Assembly (NCBI RefSeq): GCF_002240225.1
Contig: NZ_CP022584.1
Coordinates: 2,825,501 to 2,889,500, forward strand
Length of the DNA: 64,000 nt
Reading direction: 5' to 3'
From: Paenibacillus physcomitrellae
Lineage (GTDB): Bacteria; Bacillota; Bacilli; Paenibacillales; Paenibacillaceae
Shown: positions 18,040 through 25,853 of the stretch, in pieces
How the letters are laid out: the number at the start of each line of letters is the position of its first letter
Position numbering within the stretch: position 1 is the first letter of the stretch
Position numbers and translations under genes: made by a program
The notes under the pieces: generated by a model
What the model was told of the DNA's origin: nothing
Databases searched by the model: none
What the model saw: only the letters and a program-made list of their open reading frames with translations

Positions 18040-18396
18040 GTGATTAGCTTGATATTAGTCGCCTTAGTTGCCATAGAGCATCTTTACATACTTGTTCTGG
18101 AAATGTTTTTGTGGACTACTCCCCGGGGTAGGAAAACCTTTGGCACCACTCCAGAGTTAGCGGAGGCTTCCAAATCGCTTGCGGCCAACCAGGGTCTGTA
18201 CAACGGATTTCTGGCAGCCGGTTTGGTCTGGGGGATCTTCCACCCTGACGCGGCCTTCGGACGGCAAATCGAAATTTTCTTTCTGATTTGTGTCCTTGTA
18301 GCGGCTCTTTACGGCGGAGCTACAGCCAAAAGATCCATTCTGCTGATGCAGGGCCTGCCTGCGCTTGTGGCTTTATTGGCGGTGCTTGTACTATAG
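18040..18396 (+). CDS. DUF1304 integral membrane protein
   Basis: The protein has 118 residues with four hydrophobic helices. MISLILVALVAIEHLYILVLEMFLW, FG.TPE, NQGLYNGFLA and LYGGAT are the conserved features of the DUF1304 family, small membrane proteins of unknown function in many bacteria. I start at GTG 18040 because AGGAGGTGAT lies seven bases upstream; the GTG at 18031 is inside that site. A terminator at 17935-17972 makes it unlikely that the upstream c-di-GMP riboswitch controls it directly. The stop codon lies inside the first unit of a 12-bp repeat tract. Confidence 0.85.
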   Translation: MISLILVALVAIEHLYILVLEMFLWTTPRGRKTFGTTPELAEASKSLAANQGLYNGFLAAGLVWGIFHPDAAFGRQIEIFFLICVLVAALYGGATAKRSILLMQGLPALVALLAVLVL

Positions 18397-18443
18397 CTGT
18401 TCTATAGCTCGTTCTATAGTTTATTTTATAGCTTGGTCTATAA
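18391..18443. repeat. CTATAG 11-12-bp tandem repeat
   Basis: Units at 18391-18401, 18402-18413, 18414-18425 and 18426-18437, plus a partial unit. The consensus is CTATAGCTNGTT and the first unit contains the DUF1304 stop codon. Confidence 0.75.
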
Positions 18444-18461
18444 AGAGCGCTGCAACCAAAA

Positions 18462-18499
18462 CGGCGGATGCCCTGTTCGAAGGAGCATCCGCCGCTTTT
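18462..18499 (+). terminator. terminator after DUF1304, possibly bidirectional
   Basis: CGGCGGATGC (18462-18471) pairs with GCATCCGCCG (18484-18493), followed by CTTTTTATT. It lies between convergent genes. Confidence 0.88.
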
Positions 18500-18523
18500 T
18501 ATTGTCCTTACTTTCCCCTATGT

Positions 18524-19843
18524 TTAGATTACCTTAGCCTCTTTCCCCCGAACCATTCCTTTGGAGGCATGGCGGTGGTGGAGCACATAATAAACGGCTA
18601 CAGACAGAAGCGGAACCAGCCCTGCAACCAGATACATGAGGCGGTAGTCGCTGTACGAAGCAATCAACCCCATAAAGTAGGAGCCTAAGCCATAACCCAG
18701 GTCAAACAGCAGGAAAAAGGTGCCGTTAGCACTGCCCCGCCGGTGCGCCGGAGCCAGCTTCATCGCCAGTGCCTGGAAGCACGGAATGAGCGCGCCGTAT
18801 CCGATCCCCATCACCACACCTGCGATCAGCACCATCGCTGAGGAATGAGCCTGACTTAGCATGATCATGCCGATGGCGAACAGCACAATGCCCGGATAAT
18901 ACAGATAATGCTCTTTATATTTATCAAAAATCTTCCCGATTACCGGACGGAAAGCCACGATCATGATCGCAAACACCACAAAGAAGTAACTCGTCACCTT
19001 CGTTTGGTGAATCTCGTTCGCGAAAGAGGACATAAAGCCGGACAACGAGCTGTAAGAGAAGGCCAGAATAAAACCGACCAATGAAATTGGCACCGCTTTA
19101 GGCTCAATAAAACCGCTGAGGCTCAGCCGTTTCTTGCGGCCGGCTGTTTCGGGTGCTGCAGCCGCTGCAACGGCCGCAGCAGCTTCAGCTGCTGTTGCTC
19201 CGCTGGCGCCGCTGAAGGCTGCGTTTGTGCCGCTGTCAGCGGAAGCCAAAGCCGCTCCCCTGCCGTCCTTGGCGGCCTGCTGCCGCGGCAGCTTGATCAG
19301 CAGCGTAAAGAGCAGCGACAGGGCTGCGATGGCCGACACGGCCAGCAGCAGGACGTTGATATTTTTATCCTTCCATAGAAAAAGCCCCATCGCAGGGCCG
19401 ATAACCATCGCAATGCTCATGAACATGCTGAAGTATCCCATTCCCTCGCCTTGGCGCGAGTCCGGGATCATCGCGGAAGCGACTGTGCTTGTCGCGGTGG
19501 AAGCAACGGCATAACTCATGCCGTGGATCAGACGTACGACCAGGAAAAGCAGGATGCCTTTGGCTCCGAAATAACACAAGCTCGCGGCGAGGAAGACGGC
19601 CATGCCGATGACGGCCATTTTCTTTTTACCGAAACGATCGACCCACTGCCCCGAGAAAGGCCGCAGCAGCACGCCGCCAACGACATAAATCGTAATGGCC
19701 AGACCCATCTGCTGTTCATTGCCGTTCAGGCTGTCTTTCACATACAGCGGAAACGCCGTGGCCAGAATATAAAAAGTCAGAAACATAAAAAAGCTGCTCA
19801 AACAAACGACCAGGAAACTCCTCGTCCAAATTTTCTCTTTCAT
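18524..19843 (-). CDS. 12-TM MFS transporter
   Basis: The protein has 439 residues from ATG 19843, which has GGAGAGAG eight bases upstream. Two six-helix halves are separated by a central cytoplasmic linker rich in alanine (about residues 195-235) that ends in a basic stretch. The MFS loop signature GQWVDRFGKKK lies near residue 70. It resembles the YwoG/YfcJ-like exporters of unknown substrate. A LysR-type gene diverges from it across a 226-bp intergenic region, and such divergent pairs usually form a regulator-target unit. Confidence 0.88.
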   Translation of the reverse strand: MKEKIWTRSFLVVCLSSFFMFLTFYILATAFPLYVKDSLNGNEQQMGLAITIYVVGGVLLRPFSGQWVDRFGKKKMAVIGMAVFLAASLCYFGAKGILLFLVVRLIHGMSYAVASTATSTVASAMIPDSRQGEGMGYFSMFMSIAMVIGPAMGLFLWKDKNINVLLLAVSAIAALSLLFTLLIKLPRQQAAKDGRGAALASADSGTNAAFSGASGATAAEAAAAVAAAAAPETAGRKKRLSLSGFIEPKAVPISLVGFILAFSYSSLSGFMSSFANEIHQTKVTSYFFVVFAIMIVAFRPVIGKIFDKYKEHYLYYPGIVLFAIGMIMLSQAHSSAMVLIAGVVMGIGYGALIPCFQALAMKLAPAHRRGSANGTFFLLFDLGYGLGSYFMGLIASYSDYRLMYLVAGLVPLLSVAVYYVLHHRHASKGMVRGKEAKVI

Positions 19844-19999
19844 CAGCCAAACTCTCTCCATTTCCCGTGAAACTTGTCTCTGTATAAAACGCCTTCAGAT
19901 CCCTCTTAATCCGGTGGGGAACTGAAGGGTCCGCTGTATCATTATAAATTTGAATATTCATAAAAAATAATACTTATTTTATAATCAAATCATCACATT

Positions 20000-20055
20000 A
20001 AAGTTATAGATCAAAAGTTGTGAATCGAATGTTATAGATTGAAAGTTATAGACCG
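20000..20055. repeat. four tandem 14-bp repeats before the LysR gene
   Basis: Units at 20000-20013, 20014-20027, 20028-20041 and 20042-20055 follow the consensus AAAGTTATAGATYG; the second is the most diverged. The array abuts the AAGGAG ribosome site of the LysR gene and lies in the divergent MFS/LysR intergenic region, so it may be a regulator-binding array. Confidence 0.8.
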
Positions 20056-20069
20056 AAGGAGACTTGTCG

Positions 20070-20960
20070 ATGGAATTTCTGCAGCTTAAATATTTTCAGA
20101 CTGTGGCCCGCCTTGAGCATATCACTAAAGCAGCCAAAGAATTAAACGTATCACAGCCTTCACTCAGCAACTCGATTCAACGGCTGGAGAACAGGCTCGG
20201 CATGCCGCTCTTCGAGCGTCAGGGCCGGCAGATCAAGCTGAATGCCTTCGGCAAAACCTATCTTCGCCGGGTGGAACAGGCTTTCCTTGAGCTCGAGGAA
20301 GGCGAACGGGAGCTGATCGATATGGCTGGACTTGAGCACGGGGTTGTCAGCATCGCCGTCTCGCTGCCTTACGTGCTGCCGACGCTGCTCAAGCAGTTCC
20401 TGACGCTGCATCCCCATGTGCGCATCGTTCAGCGTCAGCTCGGGTCGGCAGCCGAGCTGCGAAGCGAGCTGGAGAACGCCGAAATTGACTTCTGCATTTC
20501 TTCTACGGCTGTAGAGGGCCCGGACATCGAGTGGCTGACGCTCGCCGAAGAAGACTTATGCCTGACTGTACCCAAAGGTCACCGCTTTGCTTCCCGAAAA
20601 TCAATCGCCCTGCGCGAAGCGGCGGACGAGCCTTTCATTTCATTGTCCGCACGCTCCAACTTCAGGGAAATCACGGATGCCTTCTGCCGCCAGGCCGGAT
20701 TCGAGCCGCATGTCGCCTTTGAGCTGGAAGAGGTCAGCGCCGTGCAAACCCTCGTAGAAATGGGGCTTGGCATCACGTTTACGCTACCGCTTTCTCTCGG
20801 CAACCGGGCCTTGAATCCCGGCACCGTGCAGGTGCAGATCACCGAACCCCGCTGCCAACGAACCTTCGGCATCGCCTGGAACCGCAAGCATTATTTATCG
20901 CAAGCGGCGCAGCATTTCCGGGAGTTTGCGGTGGAGTTTTTCGGGCGGGATCGGGGATAG
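20070..20960 (+). CDS. LysR-family transcriptional regulator
   Basis: The protein has 296 residues. The N-terminal helix-turn-helix (LKYFQTVARLEHITKAAKEL, then SQPSLSNSIQRLENRLGMPLF) is a classic LysR pattern, and the remainder is a two-lobed periplasmic-binding-like effector domain. ATG 20070 has AAGGAG eight bases upstream and gives the usual MEFLQLKYF start; TTG 20064 is rejected. It is divergent from the MFS transporter gene, its most likely target. The effector is unknown. Confidence 0.93.
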   Translation: MEFLQLKYFQTVARLEHITKAAKELNVSQPSLSNSIQRLENRLGMPLFERQGRQIKLNAFGKTYLRRVEQAFLELEEGERELIDMAGLEHGVVSIAVSLPYVLPTLLKQFLTLHPHVRIVQRQLGSAAELRSELENAEIDFCISSTAVEGPDIEWLTLAEEDLCLTVPKGHRFASRKSIALREAADEPFISLSARSNFREITDAFCRQAGFEPHVAFELEEVSAVQTLVEMGLGITFTLPLSLGNRALNPGTVQVQITEPRCQRTFGIAWNRKHYLSQAAQHFREFAVEFFGRDRG

Positions 20961-21016
20961 AGTTTGGGCGAGGTTGGGACTGGGATTAGGATGAATTCCC
21001 GGACTTCTTCCGCTTG

Positions 21017-22768
21017 TTATTTCCTTTCTTCAATTCGCTTCCGGAGAGAAGCGATAAACGCTTCTGTTTCGAGCGATTTCTGCTCCGCCTCTCCAAAAGT
21101 CCTGACCTGGATCCGACCTGACTCCTGCTCGGCATCGCCAACCACAAGGGTAAACGGAATTTTCTGCAGCTGCGCTTCCCGGATCCGGTAGCCCAGCTTC
21201 TCGCTCCGGCTGTCGATGTCCGCCCGGATCCCGGCCGCCAAAAGCTGCTGGTGGATCTCTTCGCCGTAATTGGCGTGGCTCTCCGCTACCGGAATAATGA
21301 CGACCTGGACAGGAGCCAGCCATGCCGGGAATACACCCCCGTAATGCTCGATCAGGATACCCAGGAAACGGTCGATCGAACCGTAAACCGCGCGGTGAAT
21401 CACAATGGGGGTTTGTTTCTCGTTACGTTCGTCGTAATAATTCAAACCAAATTTCTCCGGCATCTGGAAATCAAGCTGGATAGTTCCACACTGGTGGCTT
21501 CTGTTCAAAGCATCCTTGATGTGAAAATCAATCTTGGGGCCGTAGAAGGCCCCGTCGCCCGGGTTCAGGCTGTAGCCCAGCCCCGATTCTTCGAGGACAT
21601 GGGCCAAAGCTTGCTCCGCCTGCTCCCACTGCTCATCGCTGCCCATCGAGTCGGCTGGCCTTGTGGACAATTCCAGGCTGTATTCGAAGCCAAAGATCCC
21701 GTAAATCTCCTGAACCAGCTGCAGCGTCCGTTTGATCTCCCATTCCATCTGGTCCGGCGTTACGAACAAGTGCGCATCATCCTGACAGAAGCTTCTCACC
21801 CGGAACAAGCCGTTCAGCGCCCCGCTGTACTCGTAGCGGTGAACCTGCCCGAACTCGGCGTAACGGACCGGAAGCTCCTTGTAGGAACGGCGTTTATTTT
21901 TGTAAAGCAGCATGTGGCCGGGACAGTTCATCGGTTTCACCGCATACTGATGCTGGTCGATCTCCGAGAAATACATGTTGTCCCGGTAATGCTCCCAATG
22001 CCCGGACTGTTCCCACATCTGCCGGTTCATGATGAATGGCGTACGGACTTCCTCATATTCGTATGTTTGCAAAAATCCCCGGGACAGGTTCTCCAGTTCC
22101 TGCCGCATCACCGTCCCTTTCGGCAGGTAAAAGGGCATCCCGGGCGCTTCCTCTGCGAACATAAACAATTCAAGCTGTTTCCCCAGCCTGCGGTGGTCGC
22201 GTTTCTGCGCTTCCTCTTGAGCCGCCAGATAACGTCTCAGCTCTTTCCCGCTCTCAAACGCAACCCCGTATACCCTTTGGAGCATCGGATTGCGGCTGTC
22301 TCCTTGCCAGTAAGCCCCGGCTACGTTCAGCAGCTTGAAGGCCAGCGGTTTGGGAGCCGCTAAATGGGCCAGGTTACCGGGATCGGCAAGGTCCCCCGCA
22401 TGACGAATGTCAATGACGTCTACAAACCCTGCTTGTTCGTAAACAAGTACCCCCTCAGAATCGGGAAGTGCTATTAACCAATCCACCTTCCAACTCTCCT
22501 CTCTGGCTTCAAAAATCGGCACGGCTTCCTCTTTCGGAATCCTTCTGCATATATAAGGTTCCTTCTCAGCCGCCAGATTCTCCATCTCCCGTTCGATCAT
22601 CTTCAAATCTTCCTCAGGCAAAGGGCTCGGCAAATCAAAATCATAATAAAATCCCTGATCCGTTAAAGCGAAAAGCCCCAACTTCGCCTCTGGGAACTTT
22701 TGTTGTACAACTCTTGCCAACAGTAAGGCAGCATAATTTCGACTGGCATCTTGAACTAAATGAATCAC
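21017..22768 (-). CDS. threonyl-tRNA synthetase-like, TGS-less and editing-deficient, T-box regulated
   Basis: The protein has 583 residues from GTG 22768, which has AAGGAG 11 bases upstream. It should charge tRNA-Thr: the class II core is complete (MNCPGHMLLYK, RYAEFG..HRYE, VRSFCQDDAHLF, GPKIDFHIKDAL, CGTIQLDFQ, and the anticodon-binding C terminus). The usual N-terminal TGS domain is absent; the protein starts directly in the editing-domain fold. There the HxxxH motif reads NYAAL and the CxxxH cysteine position reads isoleucine (FVDVIDIRH), so proofreading of Ser-tRNA(Thr) should be lost. Three T-box leaders precede it, as in Bacillus subtilis thrZ, so it is probably a secondary, starvation-induced enzyme. 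Confidence 0.92.
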   Translation of the reverse strand: MIHLVQDASRNYAALLLARVVQQKFPEAKLGLFALTDQGFYYDFDLPSPLPEEDLKMIEREMENLAAEKEPYICRRIPKEEAVPIFEAREESWKVDWLIALPDSEGVLVYEQAGFVDVIDIRHAGDLADPGNLAHLAAPKPLAFKLLNVAGAYWQGDSRNPMLQRVYGVAFESGKELRRYLAAQEEAQKRDHRRLGKQLELFMFAEEAPGMPFYLPKGTVMRQELENLSRGFLQTYEYEEVRTPFIMNRQMWEQSGHWEHYRDNMYFSEIDQHQYAVKPMNCPGHMLLYKNKRRSYKELPVRYAEFGQVHRYEYSGALNGLFRVRSFCQDDAHLFVTPDQMEWEIKRTLQLVQEIYGIFGFEYSLELSTRPADSMGSDEQWEQAEQALAHVLEESGLGYSLNPGDGAFYGPKIDFHIKDALNRSHQCGTIQLDFQMPEKFGLNYYDERNEKQTPIVIHRAVYGSIDRFLGILIEHYGGVFPAWLAPVQVVIIPVAESHANYGEEIHQQLLAAGIRADIDSRSEKLGYRIREAQLQKIPFTLVVGDAEQESGRIQVRTFGEAEQKSLETEAFIASLRKRIEERK

Positions 22769-22806
22769 GGTAAGACACTCTCCTTTATTTTTGATTATTG
22801 ATGAAC

Positions 22807-23060
22807 AAAAAAACACGCTGTCCGCAAGGGACGAGCGTGCTCGTGGTTCCACCCAAATTCAATCTGCCGGCTGCCCGGCAAATCCTCTATGTTCTGTAAC
22901 GGGAACTCCCGGCATCCCTTACTCTAACGGCAGCTATAGCAGGGCCGTCATTTCAGAAACGCAGCTACAAGGCGGTAAATCCATGCGACTTCCGAAGGGG
23001 CTTTCAGCCGGTGACCCCTCTCTCTGTTCGGTATCCTGCATGTATTCTTGCCCTTGATCT
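22807..23060 (-). ncRNA. T-box riboswitch 1 (gene-proximal), threonine type
   Basis: The minus strand carries a Stem I with GGCTGAAAGCC, a specifier region reading TTTACCGCC (ACC = Thr codon), and the T-box GGGTGGAACCACGAGC at 22839-22854. A terminator stem, CACGCTCGTCC...GGACAGCGTG, with seven T follows at 22807-22838. It lies about 40 bases before the start of the ThrRS gene. Confidence 0.93.
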
Positions 23061-23079
23061 CAGCTGTTGATATTCAAAT

Positions 23080-23345
23080 TAAAAAGAGCATGCTGTCCGC
23101 AAGGGACGAGCATGCTCGTGGTTCCACCCAAAATTTAATCTGCCGGTCGTCCGGCAAATCCTCAGCATTCTGTAACGGGAACTCCCGGCATTCCTTACTC
23201 TAACGGCAGATAAAGCAGGTCCGTTATTTCAAAAACGCAGCTACAAGGCGGTAAATCCATGCGACCCTCCGAAGGGGCTTTCAGCCGGTGACCCCTCTCT
23301 CTGTCCGGTATCCTGCATGTATTCATGTCCTTGATCTCAGCTGTT
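23080..23345 (-). ncRNA. T-box riboswitch 2 (middle), threonine type
   Basis: Second near-identical copy. The T-box GGGTGGAACCACGAGC lies at 23114-23129, the terminator stem with GAGCATGC arms and TTTTT at about 23080-23119, and the same ACC specifier context at about 23249-23257. Confidence 0.92.
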
Positions 23346-23356
23346 GATATTCAAAT

Positions 23357-23630
23357 CAAAAAGAGCACGCTGTCCGCAAGGGACGAGCATGCTCGTGGTT
23401 CCACCCAAAATTTAATCTGCCGGCCGCCCGGCAAATCCTCAGTATTCTGTAACGGGAACTCCCGGCATTCCTTACTCTAACGGCAAATGCAGCAGGTCCG
23501 TTATTTCAAAAATGCAGCTACAAGGCGGTAAATTCGTGCGGCCTTCCGAAGGGGCTTTCAGCCGGGCGACCCCTCTCTCTGATCGGTATCCTGCATGCAT
23601 TCATGTCCTTGATTCCAGCTTTTGTCATTC
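23357..23630 (-). ncRNA. T-box riboswitch 3 (promoter-proximal), threonine type
   Basis: Third copy. The T-box lies at 23391-23406, the terminator at about 23357-23395, and the ATTTACCGCC specifier context at about 23524-23533. All three must be read through for full expression, so the array should give a steep response to uncharged tRNA-Thr. Confidence 0.92.
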
Positions 23631-23646
23631 AGTTGGATATGCAGTT

Positions 23647-23675
23647 ATGATAATCAACGAATCTGCATTTGTCAA
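23647..23675 (-). promoter_or_regulatory. sigma-A-type promoter of the T-box/ThrRS transcript
   Basis: On the minus strand TTGACA (23675-23670), a 17-base spacer and TATCAT (23652-23647), placing the start just ahead of T-box 3. Confidence 0.75.
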
Positions 23676-23727
23676 ACCTATTTCGGACAGCTCCCGCACC
23701 AAAGATGATCAAATAATCCTTTGCGCC

Positions 23728-25218
23728 TTACGGCAAAGCATGAACCACCGGTTTCACGTTTCTCGACCAGTTATAGCCGCTCGACGCATCCCAGTTGATG
23801 GACCAGGTCATCGCGCCGCGGATATCCGGATAAGCTTGAACCGGTTTGTAGCTGCCGCTTTGCGTTCCGTTCGCCAAGCTGCGGAGCGCGTCATTGACTA
23901 CGGATGGAGCTACGTAACCGCCGCCTGCCGCCGAGGAAGTCGCAGGAACGCCAAGGCCCAGTTGGGAAGGAGAAACCCACTGCAGCGACAAGTCGGTCAA
24001 GGCCGTCAGGAATTCTACTGTGCCCTGAGAGTAACATTTTCCATCCCGTCCGAGCATACAACCCGAGTTGTAATATTGAACATTGATCACGGTCGTGATG
24101 TCTCTAAGGTTGCTGTAAAGCTGCATATAAGCCGTATTCGGACTTTGCATGTCGATCGTTTGTGGTGCCATAGTCAAAATAAATCCAGGCCCTACCTTTT
24201 GCTGCAGCTGCCGGATCGCCGTGGTCAGGTTGGGCATATTCATGCCGTGTTCCAGGTCAATGTCAATGCCGTCCAGTCCAAACCGGGTGATAATGCTGTA
24301 CATGCTGTCCACAAAGTTGGCTACGTTAGGGGAAGCATTATCCAGGCTGATGTTGCCCTGCTCCCCGCCGATCGAGAGGATTACCTTCTTACCCGCCGCA
24401 TGTTTGGCCTCAATGTCGCTGATGAGATTGGCATCCGTATACCCGCCGAGCGCGGAGGACAACGAAGAATCGACTCCGAATTTTACGGCTCCCGGTCTAG
24501 CTCCATCCATTTCGGCAAAAGCCAGCACGATCAAGTCATAGTCGTTTGGCACATCGCTCAGCTTCAGCGGGGTTGCACCGTTGACGAAGTTTTGCCAGTA
24601 GCCGGTCAGGATATGCTTAGGCAGCGTTCCGCCTCCTCCACCTCCGCCGCCTGACGAACCTGTCGTTGCGCTTACGCTGCTGCTGGAAGCCGATACGTTG
24701 CCTGCGGCGTCTTTGGCCGTTACCTTGAACGTATAGGCCGTAGCCGCGGCCAGCCCGGTAACCGTCGCGGATGTGCCAGTTACCGTCTGAACAACCGATC
24801 CGTTCCGGTAAACGTCATAACCGGTTACCCCTACATTATCGGTGGAGGTATTCCAGCTTAACGAAACGCTGGTGGAGGTAGTTCCGGTCACCGTAAGGTT
24901 TGATGGAGCCGTAGGCGCCTGCGTATCGCTTCCACCGCCTCCACCACCACCACCGCTTTGGGTTAGCTGCCACAGGGCAGGAACATTAGGCGGCTCCCAG
25001 CCAACCAGCGAGGTATGCGCCTGGATGGCTTTATACGTGCTGCTATTATAGGTGACCGTATCATTAACCGCATAGGAAACGTTCGGGGCCCAGGCACCCC
25101 GATCTGCAGCCGAAGCAACGTCTGCGCCCAATACGCCGAAAATCATCGTAAAAACCAGTACAAGCGGAAGAAAAAGACCTTTGAAAGACAACTTTTGAGA
25201 GAAAAGCTTCTTCTTCAT
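23728..25218 (-). CDS. secreted GH18 chitinase with CBM5/12 and FnIII domains
   Basis: The protein has 496 residues. A basic signal peptide ends at ASA-A (about residue 38). A chitin-binding CBM5/12 module (about 40-87: WAPNVSYAVNDTVTY..., ending ALWQL), a poly-Gly linker, a fibronectin-III domain (about 100-187) and a second poly-Gly linker follow. The GH18 barrel (about 201-496) has DGIDIDLE at 316-323, the DxxDxDxE motif whose glutamate is the acid in substrate-assisted hydrolysis of beta-1,4-GlcNAc chains. The layout resembles ChiD-type chitinases. It degrades chitin outside the cell. A T-rich, repeat-containing region lies upstream and no regulator is adjacent. Confidence 0.94.
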   Translation of the reverse strand: MKKKLFSQKLSFKGLFLPLVLVFTMIFGVLGADVASAADRGAWAPNVSYAVNDTVTYNSSTYKAIQAHTSLVGWEPPNVPALWQLTQSGGGGGGGGSDTQAPTAPSNLTVTGTTSTSVSLSWNTSTDNVGVTGYDVYRNGSVVQTVTGTSATVTGLAAATAYTFKVTAKDAAGNVSASSSSVSATTGSSGGGGGGGGTLPKHILTGYWQNFVNGATPLKLSDVPNDYDLIVLAFAEMDGARPGAVKFGVDSSLSSALGGYTDANLISDIEAKHAAGKKVILSIGGEQGNISLDNASPNVANFVDSMYSIITRFGLDGIDIDLEHGMNMPNLTTAIRQLQQKVGPGFILTMAPQTIDMQSPNTAYMQLYSNLRDITTVINVQYYNSGCMLGRDGKCYSQGTVEFLTALTDLSLQWVSPSQLGLGVPATSSAAGGGYVAPSVVNDALRSLANGTQSGSYKPVQAYPDIRGAMTWSINWDASSGYNWSRNVKPVVHALP

Positions 25219-25418
25219 AGATTCTCCTCCTTTATCGAATGTGTGTTAACGGCCGGACAAACCAAAGCTCACCTCCTTTACAGAGTTTAAGAGCGTTAAT
25301 CCCAGCAAAATCCGGATGCAGGGGGCCATCTACCAGCAAGAGAAACCAACCGGGGAACGTAAAATAGTAGTATTCATAACAGCAAAAATAATAGGTGATC
25401 GTAGTCAGAGTAATTGCG
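25219..25418. other. upstream region of the chitinase gene
   Basis: No gene is seen here. The promoter should lie in this stretch, but I could not assign boxes with confidence. Confidence 0.35.
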
Positions 25419-25562
25419 GAAAGAGCGTTGGAGTGTCACCAAGAGTATTATGGCCTGAAGTGTTGATAGAAGTGTTGCTGGAGCGTTGTTAGGAGTGTTG
25501 TTGGAGGCAATGACAGAAGTATTGTTAGCAGTATTGTTAGCAGTATTGTTAGAAGCATTCTT
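25419..25562. repeat. 12-bp tandem repeat array, about 12 units
   Basis: From 25455 nine consecutive units of exactly 12 bp follow the consensus AGNAGTRTTGTT; two units at 25527-25550 are identical and neighbours differ by one to several bases. Three weaker units precede them (25419-25454). It lies between the chitinase and GH3 genes. On the minus strand the frame reads Asn-Asn-Thr-Ala-like repeats, but it has no start signal. Confidence 0.85.
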
Positions 25563-25764
25563 AGGAATTAGAGGTTAAGGGCTGGAGTTAGTTAGAGTCT
25601 CTATTAATCATAGAAGGACCCGACTCCTACGGACTTTCTATTTTTTGGAGTTAATATAACATAATTGTAATTCTAGGGGTAGGGATAAATTTATGCGCTC
25701 TCTGCTTTAATAACCGAAACAAGAAGATTTCATCCCTTACCCAGACCCCGGCCCTAAGCAGCTC

Positions 25765-25811
25765 AAAAAATAAAGAAAGAGCAGATTCCCAAAGGAACCC
25801 GCTCTTTCTTT
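25765..25811 (-). terminator. terminator of the GH3 gene
   Basis: AAAGAAAGAGC (25772-25782) pairs perfectly with GCTCTTTCTTT (25801-25811), with an inner GGTTCC/GGAATC pairing, followed on the minus strand by ATTTTTTG. Confidence 0.9.
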
Positions 25812-25853
25812 GCTTCTCTGCCCAATTCCAACAAAATTCAAACTTCTTAAGTC

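Noticed and set aside
22769..22852. Longer N terminus of the ThrRS frame
   Set aside because: It would be translated from the T-box terminator itself and lacks a start signal; GTG 22768 has the SD.
22801..23630. CRISPR-like array from the three long direct repeats
   Set aside because: The repeats are about 265 bp and each is a complete T-box leader with its own terminator.
23512..24654. 380-codon plus-strand frame over T-box 3 and the chitinase
   Set aside because: It runs through a riboswitch and antisense to the GH18 catalytic domain.
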